Positions 33,420 through 42,673 of a stretch of DNA of 64,000 bases are shown piece after piece; the stretch's first letter is position 1; each line of letters opens with the position of its first letter. Source of the DNA: Rhodocollybia butyracea (taxonomy: Eukaryota; Basidiomycota; Agaricomycetes; Agaricales; Omphalotaceae); assembly GCA_015501585.1 (NCBI GenBank), contig JADNRY010000018.1:124001-188000 (forward strand). Direction: 5' to 3'. The position numbers and the translations under genes were made by a program. The notes beneath the pieces were generated by a model that was not told the origin of the DNA, did no database searches, and saw nothing but the letters and a program-made list of their open reading frames with translations.

Positions 33420-35044
33420 TTAGTTTCGGGGCCCCAGCTTGTCCTCCAATATACCCCTCGCCTTTGCCGCATACTCAACAGACACAAAGCGGATCAAATC
33501 TTCACCTCCAATCTCCTCCATGAGCTTTTCTATGACTTGTGAGTCAACAGGAACTAATCCGTTCTTACCACCATATTTTTCATAAAGCGAAAAGGCAATA
33601 TTTGATGCTACACCACTTGGAAGGAATTTTTGAGTATCCTTACGTGTACGGTGGTTGTTGAATGTTTCTCGCAAGTTGTCCAACTCTCCTTGTATCAATG
33701 TCGGCCACAGCCATTGCACAAGATCACTAATAATGTTCAGATACAGTATCAAAAATATGAATAGCAGATAGACGTACTGATGTGTTTGATTCGCGGAGTT
33801 ATAGATACCCGCTCCAGCTTCCCAGAATATCTTTACATTGTCTCCCCAGTGCAAACGCAGTCTTAGCCACCCACGTTCAATGGTAATATTATGTATACTC
33901 TGCATGAATCGATGCGCAGGAAGCTCTTCAATAGGTAGATCACTTGCAAACATCTCTCTACAGACCATGTTCGTCAGCACTATATTAATCAATTAATCTG
34001 TTACATTTTTAGACCTGAGTGCATTTGCAAATCCGTACACCATGACTAACTCTGACCCACAGTCGGTGGTCATCTGTACTGGAATACCTATAAGTTTGAT
34101 CTTAAGCAACAGTATCAGCAAGAACATTCACCAAAACAAACCTCCATATTCATGTACAAGTTTGAGGAAGAGATAGGCGATGGCATCTTTGAGGCGGTTG
34201 TTAGGAACTACCCAGAGGCCAAGCCATTTGCCTGACCATACATCTCGGATGCCCCAGATTGGGAATCCAATTGCACTTAATTTATCATGGCCATCACCAC
34301 TCCATTCGTGGTGGGGTCCAAGGCACACAAGAACTGTGCGATGAATCTTCTTCGATGTTGGCTCACGATTGGTAAAACCATCCGGGTCCTGTTCTCGCAT
34401 TATATTCTCAATATATTCCCTAGAGAATGAAGTGTTTCAACAGCTCGAAAGAAGAAAAATGTGTCAGAAAGGCACTAGACCTTGTGAGATGTACACCTGT
34501 TTCCAAAGCAATGACTTCCTTCACTGTCCGTGGGCCACGTTTTCCATTCGGGTCTTTGGCCATTTCATTGAATACTAGTTGTCGTTTATTGAGCTCAGGC
34601 ATTGCTGCTGTAGTCACTCGGCTCCCTTGGATTCCCCAATACTTCTTACGCCGTGTGACAGATGCTGCACTGTAAAACAATTTTGTCAAGACCAAATTGC
34701 AATAAACAAGTGTATCATAGTACTGGCCTTAGCTTAATACCATGTTCAGCTTCCAATAACTGAGAAATGGTGTCCTTATTGGTAATGTTCCGACGATGGT
34801 ATTCAAGTAGAGCTTGATGAACGTTAGGGTCGTCATAATCGGCTAGTAAAGAGCTGTAGTAAGTGTGTACTCCTAGCGGTGACAATAAACACATACGGCG
34901 ATTTTTGTACTGGTTTATTCCTTTCCAATTATGATTGTTGTTAGTCTTTTTGCTTGTGGAGGGTGCCTCCTCTTCTGGGTCTGTCGTATAACCTTGGTCG
35001 GAGTCGAGTAGCTCAGAAGCAATCTCATCTTCCGAGTTAGGCAT
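33420..35044 (-). CDS. DDE integrase-core domain protein (basidiomycete family, putative transposase)
   Basis: Six exons (35044-34728, 34669-34481, 34419-34142, 34087-34015, 33957-33778, 33726-33420) join to 448 codons, 447 residues. The first intron appears to be GC-AG. All others are GT-AG. An acidic N-terminus precedes a helix-turn-helix-like part (HGIKL joined to SAASVTRRKKYWG). The retroviral-integrase-like core carries GPHHEWSGDGHDKL (Asp 211), IPVQMTTDCGSEL (Asp 270) and HNITIERGWLRLR (Glu 313), a likely D-58-D-42-E triad. The family tail continues with NVKIFWEAG and LVQWLWPTLIQGELD. Such proteins are numerous in mushroom genomes and are generally called integrase-core proteins. Their mobility is largely untested. 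The intact frame and the flanking inverted arms suggest it may move this unit. Confidence 0.87.
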
Positions 35045-35320
35045 CGTGGATGAGTAACTGAGGGAATGTGCATCTTCCCTCTTTTCAATGCTTCCTTTTA
35101 TTGCCAAGTTCTACAGCTTTCACATGTCTAACGGGTGTTTCCAGCATGTTGAGCATGTGTCTAGACCTCCCATAAACCTCCAGTTCAGCTCACACCAGGT
35201 ATATGGCTCGATATATGATAAGCCAGTTTAAATTTGTACTCTAAGCTTGAGTAATAATTCCCTAGTTTGTCTCTAAGTTCCTGCGGGGAAGTAGTCTCGC
35301 TCACACACATGGAGTAGCCA

Positions 35321-35785
35321 GTGCCGCCGGCCCTGCGCGCTAAATTATCTACGGTCAAACCGAAAAGTCTTTGACCGTAGATAATTTAGCGCGCAGGGCC
35401 GTGACTTGCCACCGGCACTGTGCCTCTAAATGTATTGAAATCTTCGCCGTCTTTCACAGTGCACTCGCTACTCTACCCCAGTCTCAAATAGAAGGCTTTA
35501 TTGCTATTAAAGGATACAAAGGGAGTGGTATAGTACACTGGCCACGGTCCATCGAAGGTAAGTGATGGCCCAAAATAGACATATACTAAGTGCCGAGAGC
35601 TTTACGAAACTTATATGACAGTTACAACAGTTGAATCAATGGAAGCTAACGAAATCCGGCCTGAGCCTGGTCGGGCACCGTACATATACTAAGTGCCGAG
35701 AGCTTTACGAAACTTATATGACAGTTACAACAGTTGAATCAATGGAAGCTAACGAAATCCGGCCTGAGCCTGGTCGGGCACCGTA
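35321..35785 (-). repeat. Right inverted arm with hairpin and 103-bp tandem duplication
   Basis: Inverted partner of the left arm. The hairpin stem is 35335-35359 with 35370-35394. The outer 103 bases are present twice in tandem (35580-35682 and 35683-35785), with no difference that I can see. Each copy ends ...GGGCACCG followed by TA. Confidence 0.9.
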
Positions 35786-36020
35786 AACGCGCACCTACAA
35801 CACTGTACAAGGATCAAGTTGACTGAAATGATAAATCCTGAAGCTTTGAAGAGTCAGAAGACGAGCGTTAGTTTCTGACGCTTGCCCTTTCGGTCACGTT
35901 GTCTATTGCACAGTTGTCATTATTCAGAATATTCTTTCACTCTGGCCATGGCAATTCTACGGTTACACATACTACAAAAAACAAAAAAAAAACATACCAG
36001 TCTACTTTTTGTGGGGTAGG

Positions 36021-38457
36021 TTACGAAGCTGGTTTACCAACGAGTCCAAAAAACCTTCCCTTCTTAGCCTTTCTATCAATGGCTTCGCGTACCTCCTGGT
36101 CTGTTTCTTCTTCTGAAATCTGACCACCCATGACAGAATACCAAACCACGGTGAGCATACCAATAACTGCTGTAAGCACACAGCTGCACATAACCAATCG
36201 TTAAGCATGTAATACACGTATCAGGGTTTGGAAACAGCTTACCCGAACATCGCCAGAATACCTTTCGGGTGCCATCCGTTGTTTTGTGGGAACGGACCGA
36301 GGGGAAGCCCACTGAGGTCCGTCGTGGACGCGAATCCAGCAGCGTTTCCACTGACTGGTTTTCCGAGGGCTTTACAGTTGTCTATCAGGGCAGGCGGAAC
36401 TGGGTACTGCTGTGCTTGAAGCGGGGCTTCAATGAGTTGAATGGCTAGTCCGACTTCGAGATGCCATTCGATATGGCCTAAGGATCAAAGGTGTCAGTAT
36501 ATTACTGAGACCAGACCGACGCGGAACATACAGTGGAGGAACCAAACACCGGGATTGTCAGCCACAACACGGAGAGTAACAGAACCCCCAGAGGGAACAA
36601 GGACAGTATCCCGACGTACAGGGTTAGACTGGTTAGACGCAATCGGAGGATTGAGCGCTGGGTCATCAGAGGTGTAATCGGTCGCGGTACCGACGATCAT
36701 TGGCTTGTGACCGTGAAGGTGACTACCGTAGAAAGATGCATCAGCCTGATAAACGAGATTTGAAAATTGGAAGGAGCGTACAAAGGGTGTACTCCGGCGT
36801 CCGAGTTCTGGATTACAATGTCTACTACGTCCATGTGGTCCACAACGAAACTCAGTGGTCCATAAGCTTCTGCAACAGTCGCATTGGACCCTAGGGTCAG
36901 CTCACTAAGTATGGCGGGGACGAGAGGTGAGTTGTAAGTGATTTGGTTGAACATGGCATGATTGGTTCCGTCATCCATGGTATCGAATGCTGCCACAAGC
37001 TGGATGGTTTTGGTGGATTCCGGTGCAGCTATTTGCTGGACAGGAACCAGTTCCGTGTCATTGACCGTAAAGTACGCGTCGACGGGGCCACTGTCTGTGA
37101 TGGATGCGGATGAGGAGTAGGTGATCGATGAAGTGATATCTGGGATGATAGTCAGAAAAGATAGACGAAAGAAGGATAGTACTTGCTAGGTTGTAAAGTA
37201 TCGGGTACAGTATCGAACATGTCCGTATCAAAATTGGCATGAATAGCCCAATTTGAAGATGTATCGTTCCGGGCAGTAACCAGGACCGAGTAACGCTGCG
37301 CAACTGCCAGACTGATCAGTGATATTGGGTGCTCTTCGGTGTCAGTACCATCAACCTCGATCTAAATACAAAAGCACATTAGGAAAGAGCTGAGTCGGAG
37401 TACGACACTGGATGCTTACAATTGACATATCATGACCATCGATCCAGAAGTAAAACATGGAAAATGCAGAAGTGTTGATGATCCTTAATCGATATGTTTT
37501 ACCAGGCTGGAAAGGTAAAGTTGAGTTTTCATTGAAGCCAGCGGCAGAGGTCACCGGAGACGGATCGGTGCCCGCAATAGGACCTAGATAGGAACCGTTT
37601 TGCGCGAAGTATATCAATGCAGAGTCTAGACGAAATGGATTAGAGTGCCTCCATTGACTGAGTTTGGCCTAGAGACTGCTTACCAGGTACTGGTTCCGCC
37701 CCACCAGGATTGGCTAAAGAAAAACTGAGGTGTTAAAACCTAAAGAGCGAAAAATAGCTCAATTAGCTACCTCTGCTTATAAACTGTTGAAGAAGGACGC
37801 TGTGTTCTGAGTGGTACCAATCGCCGAGTATGACGGTAAACTCCTCGTCGTATGAATAGACCTCTTTCGGAGGATGGAGTAGTAGTGGAGCACGAAGTCC
37901 ATCCACATATTGACCCTACATCGAAGATGTCAATACAAAGGTACCGAAAGTACAGAGAGACAACCTACTCCAGCATGGGCATGTGCCCAATATGTGCCCC
38001 ATTGACCGGACTCGTTTATAGGGACCACGTAGTCAAAAGTACCGCCTGGAGGAATCCCACTACGGAGGAAATGTTAAACACAGTCATATACCATACGAAC
38101 AACGATCTACCATTCTGATACGCCTACCGCACCATCCATGAAAGACGACTTGTTGAAGAACATGCCGTGGTGATGAAGACTGGTCGCAGCATCAGGCAAA
38201 GAGTTTGTCATATGCACGACAAGTGAGTCTGTAGTATTGACTTCAATCGGGGGAGGTGGCCAGGTGTTGTTGACGCCTAAAAATGACGATGAAAAGGTGA
38301 GCAAGTACAGGGTATGGAAATAATCACCTATAACGCGTCGGTCTGCCAGCCCGTCAGGATTCGCATTTTCGACGTATGTGATATTCCACCAAAGTTCCCT
38401 CACTCCGGCAAGAGCGGGTGAAATGGAGCAAAGGAGCAGGAGCACCGTCGACTGCAT
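36021..38457 (-). CDS. FET3: Multicopper ferroxidase, Fet3-type
   Basis: Multi-exon gene from the ATG at 38457 (signal peptide [18 protein letters not shown]) to TAA at 36021. Copper motifs after splicing: [52 protein letters not shown] and [15 protein letters not shown]. The residue ten after the L4 cysteine is Leu. A single C-terminal membrane helix ([14 protein letters not shown]) and a charged cytosolic tail ([19 protein letters not shown]) distinguish it from secreted laccases and fit a plasma-membrane ferroxidase. Fet3 oxidises ferrous iron and hands it to Ftr1, whose gene starts 406 bp away on the other strand. I did not assign the iron-binding acidic residues. About ten introns are present, and L3 and L4 are each interrupted by one. 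Confidence 0.9.
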
Positions 38458-38596
38458 CGAGAAATGGGTAAAGTAAGCCCGGGGCGGTAGTGAAAGGAAA
38501 AAACATATCGTGCATTTTATGCAGGGCGGATCTGAACCAAAAAAATTGAAAATGAAAACCGGAAGAACGTCACTGCCGTGACTGCGAGGGTAGGAA

Positions 38597-38749
38597 TATC
38601 AGATTAGATTTATCGCCAACGTGTTACTGGGCCAGGGTACCGCGTATTTTCAGCATGCCGCATGTGACTGCGAAGGTCGGATATCAGATTAGATTTTTCA
38701 ACATCGTGTCACTGCGATGTCACTGCGAGGGTCGTATCAGATTAGATAA
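38597..38749. promoter_or_regulatory. Triple GATA-type repeat in the FET3-FTR1 bidirectional promoter
   Basis: Three imperfect direct repeats share CTGCGA(A/G)GGT followed by TATCAGATTAGAT. The octamer TATCAGAT lies at 38597-38604, 38682-38689 and 38735-38742. Its complement ATCTGATA matches most of ATCWGATAA, the site bound by fungal iron-responsive GATA repressors such as SreA/Fep1/Urbs1. A plain AGATAA follows at 38744-38749. Placement between two iron-uptake genes makes iron control likely. This is inference. Confidence 0.65.
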
Positions 38750-38863
38750 TAGGCCCGCGTTTATCCGATTTCAAGGGAATCGAGATCCTTCAGGATTTAA
38801 AAAGTCAAAGGGGGGAAAAAAGTGAAGCACCAGTAGAGTATCTCCCCGCTCGGTCGCTCTACG

Positions 38864-40366
38864 ATGGCCAAAAATCTGTTCTCTGTTCCTATATTCTTCA
38901 TCGCGTTCCGTGAAACTCTCGAAGCGGCAATCATCGTGTCCGTCCTCCTGGGTCTTGCTGAACAAATTGTTTACGAAGATCCTGGACGTTTGACCCATAT
39001 CACTGCGGGTGAGGAAAAATCCCCAGAGTCTGTCGAGAATGAAGAGATCCAGCGTCGTCGTCTCATTCGAAAGTTGCGCATTCAGGTTTGTTCATTTGCG
39101 TAAACATATCCTGAACAGATTCTGACTGGGATGTAGATCTTCGCAGGTGCTGGCATAGGGCTTTTCATTGCGTTGTCTATTGGAGCTGCGTAAGTGTGTG
39201 AGTAAATGTAAACAAGAGCAGCAACTGAAATACTCGTAGATTCATTGCTGTATGGTTTACCCAAGCTTCTAACCTTTGGGCCAACACCGAGGAACTTTGG
39301 GAGGGTAACTACCCCGCCCTTAGTGTTCAAGCGTTTCGTTCACCTTTTTACAGGTATCTTTGACGTGATCGCTTCTGTAATGATTTTCGTTATGGGTGTT
39401 AGCATGCTAAGGATGGACCGAGGTTTGCACGGCTCTTTGATGTTCTTATTTCTGGATCTCATACATCGAGATAGCCAAGGCGAAATGGCGTCTAAAGTTA
39501 CAACGTGCCTTTGACGGTAAAACCAAAGCTGACAAGGACGGTAAAACAGGAAAATGGGTACTTCTCATACTCCCTCTCATCACTGTTCTGCGAGAAGGTG
39601 GGGTTCAGGCTTTCAGTCACCACCGAGTAACTGACGTTTTCAAAGGACTCGAAGCCGTTATCTTCATTGGCGGCGTTTCTCTTGGACAGCCAGCCACTTC
39701 CATCCCCATTGCTGCCATCGTTGGCCTTGTGTGTGGCTTGATCGTCGGGTTCCTCATCTACCAATTCGGTAGTCGGACAAGTAAGCTTCTTGCTGCCATA
39801 TAGAACCTTACTTACCTTCGATTAGCTCTGAGTATCTTCCTCATCGCAATGACGAACCTGTTACTCCTCATTGGTGCTGGTCTTTTCTCTCGTGGTATCT
39901 GGGCCTTTCAGGAAAATTCTTTCAACAAATTGCTCGGTGGTGACGTGGACGATGCTGGCGGAGATGGTCCTGGCTCTTTCAACGTCGTGGGTAACGTCTG
40001 GCATCTAGATTGTTGCAACCCAGAGAACAATTTCGATAACTCGGGATGGTCTATCTTCAATGCCATTTTTGGATGGACCAACAGCGCCACTTTAGGTTCA
40101 ATTCTGAGCTACGTATTCTATTGGATCGCTGTGATTGTAACCTTGGTCGTTATGAAGTTTGTAGAGGTGAGTGTGATATTTTGCCGAACGCCTTGTTATT
40201 GAATACACGACACTCGTAGGGGCGAACTACCCTCTTTGGATACGAATCTTCTGCTGGTCGCACTCGTCGTATCCGTCGCGAAAATGCAGCAGCGGATGAG
40301 AGACCTATTTCCGACTCAAAGGCTGACAGCAACAGTGGTGTATCTGTATTGCACGGTTCCGGGTGA
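38864..40366 (+). CDS. FTR1: High-affinity iron permease, Ftr1-type
   Basis: Eight exons (38864-39085, 39137-39189, 39240-39304, 39354-39422, 39475-39597, 39646-39780, 39826-40166, 40220-40366) join to 385 codons, 384 residues, close to the ~400 of yeast Ftr1. The first iron motif is RETLE in FFIAFRETLEAAIIV. The second, REGLEAVIF, is split by the 48-nt intron at 39598-39645. The unspliced frame instead reads REGVQAF, so the intron must be removed to see it. Seven membrane helices are expected, including FIAVWFTQASNLWANTEELW and GGVSLGQPATSIPIAAIVG. The C-terminus is a short basic and Ser-rich cytosolic tail. It imports iron oxidised by Fet3. The two genes share a promoter with GATA-type sites. 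Confidence 0.95.
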
Positions 40367-40655
40367 CTTTGAGGCTCGGGGGATTATTTCGTTTTGATTC
40401 TGGGACCATTGTATAAGAGAGGACGAGGCATGGATGGCATTAGACTTACTATAGATTGTGGGAAAATAGGAATTTTTGATTGCCTAGTATGTTGCGAACC
40501 CATCCCAGTGGCCTTCGGGAAAAGCAAGTTCGATTCATGAATAACTCGTTCTAGTACATGTTCAACTAACTACACGGCATATGTGGGCGTTAGTGAAGTT
40601 GAGCGTCAAGATCTAATCATCGGCGCTAATTTCAGATCTTTTTGTGTTTACCACC

Positions 40656-42673
40656 ATGGAGAAAGACGCAGATGGCTTTTATACTGCAGGTGCACCGCGA
40701 TTTTTTGCTATTCTTTCGTGGACGTTGAAAAAGCTTTTCAGCACCAGCTGCAAAGAAACAAGACGAAAAGAAACCAGACGAAAAGAAACCAGACGAAAAG
40801 AAACCAGTCGAAAAGAAACCAGACGAAGAGAAACCAGATGAACCCGCTCCATGTAAACCTATTTGATTTTTCAAAAGTCTGGGATTCTGATAACAAACTA
40901 GCTACCAACACTGAGCTGATAAACTCCACCTTCGAAGTTTCGGTGAGCAAGTTGATTTTCCGTTCTTGGACTGTCTTTCAACGTGATTTCGCAGGTTACA
41001 TTGGCAGATCAGCAGGCAGATTCTTCATCTCCATTGTACAGTGTCAAAACATTTGAGGAACTCGGGCTGTGTGTCTTGAATCGCTGCTCGAACTGCTCGA
41101 ACTGACCTCGAGATAGGCACCAGGATCTGCTTAAGGGAATTTACGACATGGGCTTTTCCAAACCTTCAAAAATTCAAGAACGCGCTCTACCTTTACTTCT
41201 ATCCAACCCGTAAGATCTACCCCAATACGTGAAGCCATCTAACCCGTTAGTCTGCGCCAGGCCCACGAACATGATTGGACAATCTCAGTCTGGAACAGGG
41301 AAGACCGCTGCATTTGTGCTGACCATGTTGAGTCGAGTAGATTTCTCTATAAACAAGCCTCAGGTATGTTCTGGACACACTTTGTTCTTCTGGGCTTAAT
41401 CTGTATCATTTAGGCCGTCTGTTTAGCTCCATCTCGTGAACTGGCACGACAAATCATGTCTGTTGTCATCGCCATGGGCAAATTCACTCAAGTACAGACG
41501 GAATATGCCATCAAGGACAATCTGCCCAGAAACGCGACCCGAATCACTGCTCAGATCATTGTTGGTACTCCCGGAACGATGATTGAACTCATGCGAAAGA
41601 AAGTAATCGACGTCAGCGATGTAAAAGTGTTTGTGTTGGACGAAGCCGATAATATGCTTGATCAGGATGGATTGGGAGACCAGACGTTACGGGTGAAAAA
41701 GTTCGTAACTGGAATCTGTACATATACTGCTAACTAAACTCTTTTCAGCATGCTTCCCAAAAGCCAAGTCCAAATTATTCTTTTCTCCGCCACCTTCCCC
41801 GATCACGTCCGCGCCTTTGCATCTAAATTTGCCCCCAATGCCAACAAAATTGAGCTGCAAAAGGAAGAGCTCAGTGTCGATTCTATCCGTCAATTTTATA
41901 TGGATTGTAGAGACGCAGAGCATAAATACGACATCCTGGTTACCCTTTACACCTTGCTTACTATAGGACAAAGTATTATCTTCTGTCAGCACCGGCATAC
42001 TGCTGACCGGATTAGCGCGAGGATGACAGCTGAAGGGCATCATGTCGCGTCATTACATGGCGCAAAGGACGCGACGGAGCGTGACGAGATTATTGATAGG
42101 TTTAGGGAGGGCAAAGAAAAAGTATATCACCTCGATCCATCCCCACCGTTACCAATCTAACGTGACTTGCCTCTCAGGTCCTCATCACGACCAATGTCAT
42201 CGCCCGCGGTATCGACATCCTTCAAGTCAACATGGTTGTCAACTATGACCTTCCTCTCATGAACGAACGAAACACCACTCATTCCGATGACAGCCGTCCA
42301 GATGTCGAAACATACATACATCGTATAGGGCGTACAGGACGGTTTGGACGTAAAGGCATTTCTGTCAATTTCGTTCATGATCGAAAGACGTGGCTACAGA
42401 TGGAAGAGATAGAGAAACAGACGGGCAAGAAGATCATGAGGATTGAGACGAATGATATCGATGTAATGGAGGAGGTGCGCCATTTAATCATATTTGGAAG
42501 GACAGACACTGACTTTTCGCTTTTAAAAGAAAATGAGAAAGGCAATGAAGTAAATTTAAACGGTGCTCTGATGCAATACAATGTACATACACATACGTCT
42601 TTCCATATCTCTTGTAGAACTAAACCCCATCGGTGACAAATGTCCTTCCTAGGCAGCCTCGAAAATTCGCTAA
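40656..42673 (+). CDS. DBP5: ATP-dependent RNA helicase Dbp5 (DDX19 family)
   Basis: Ten exons: 40656-40689, 40742-40852, 40878-40942, 40995-41068, 41117-41209, 41261-41363, 41414-41700, 41749-42121, 42178-42474 and probably 42653-42673. They give about 485 residues, as in yeast Dbp5 (482). Key motifs: [12 protein letters not shown] and [11 protein letters not shown] (Q-motif region), [11 protein letters not shown] (Walker A), VLDEADNML (DEAD box), [32 protein letters not shown] and [13 protein letters not shown]. Dbp5 remodels mRNA-protein complexes at the cytoplasmic face of nuclear pores during mRNA export, with Gle1. An unusual N-terminus contains a tandem pentapeptide near KKPDE, coded by a 15-bp repeat at about 40755-40845. 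The last exon is uncertain: splicing at 42617 instead would end the protein one residue after MEE. Confidence 0.94.

Larger units (their letters stand above)
29744..35785. mobile_element. Candidate DNA transposon with long inverted arms, carrying alpha-kinase and DDE integrase-core genes
   Basis: Seen directly: a 362-bp arm at 29744-30105 recurs inverted at 35321-35682, with a second copy of its outer 103 bases to 35785. The outer tip CGGTGCCCGACCAGG is preceded by TA on the left (29744-29745) and followed by TA on the right (35784-35785). Between the arms are two intact convergent genes, an alpha-kinase (30843-33213, plus) and an integrase-core protein (33420-35044, minus). Inference: the integrase-core protein is the transposase and the kinase is cargo or partner, and TA may be the target duplication. 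A known transposon family with this gene pair is not something I recall. The alternative is that two copies of a short repeat landed in opposite orientation around unrelated genes. Confidence 0.6.

Noticed and set aside
40583..41056. 157-residue frame over the DBP5 5' exons
   Set aside because: It is a shadow in another frame. The Kozak-type ATG at 40656 with spliced exons gives the recognisable Dbp5 N-terminus.
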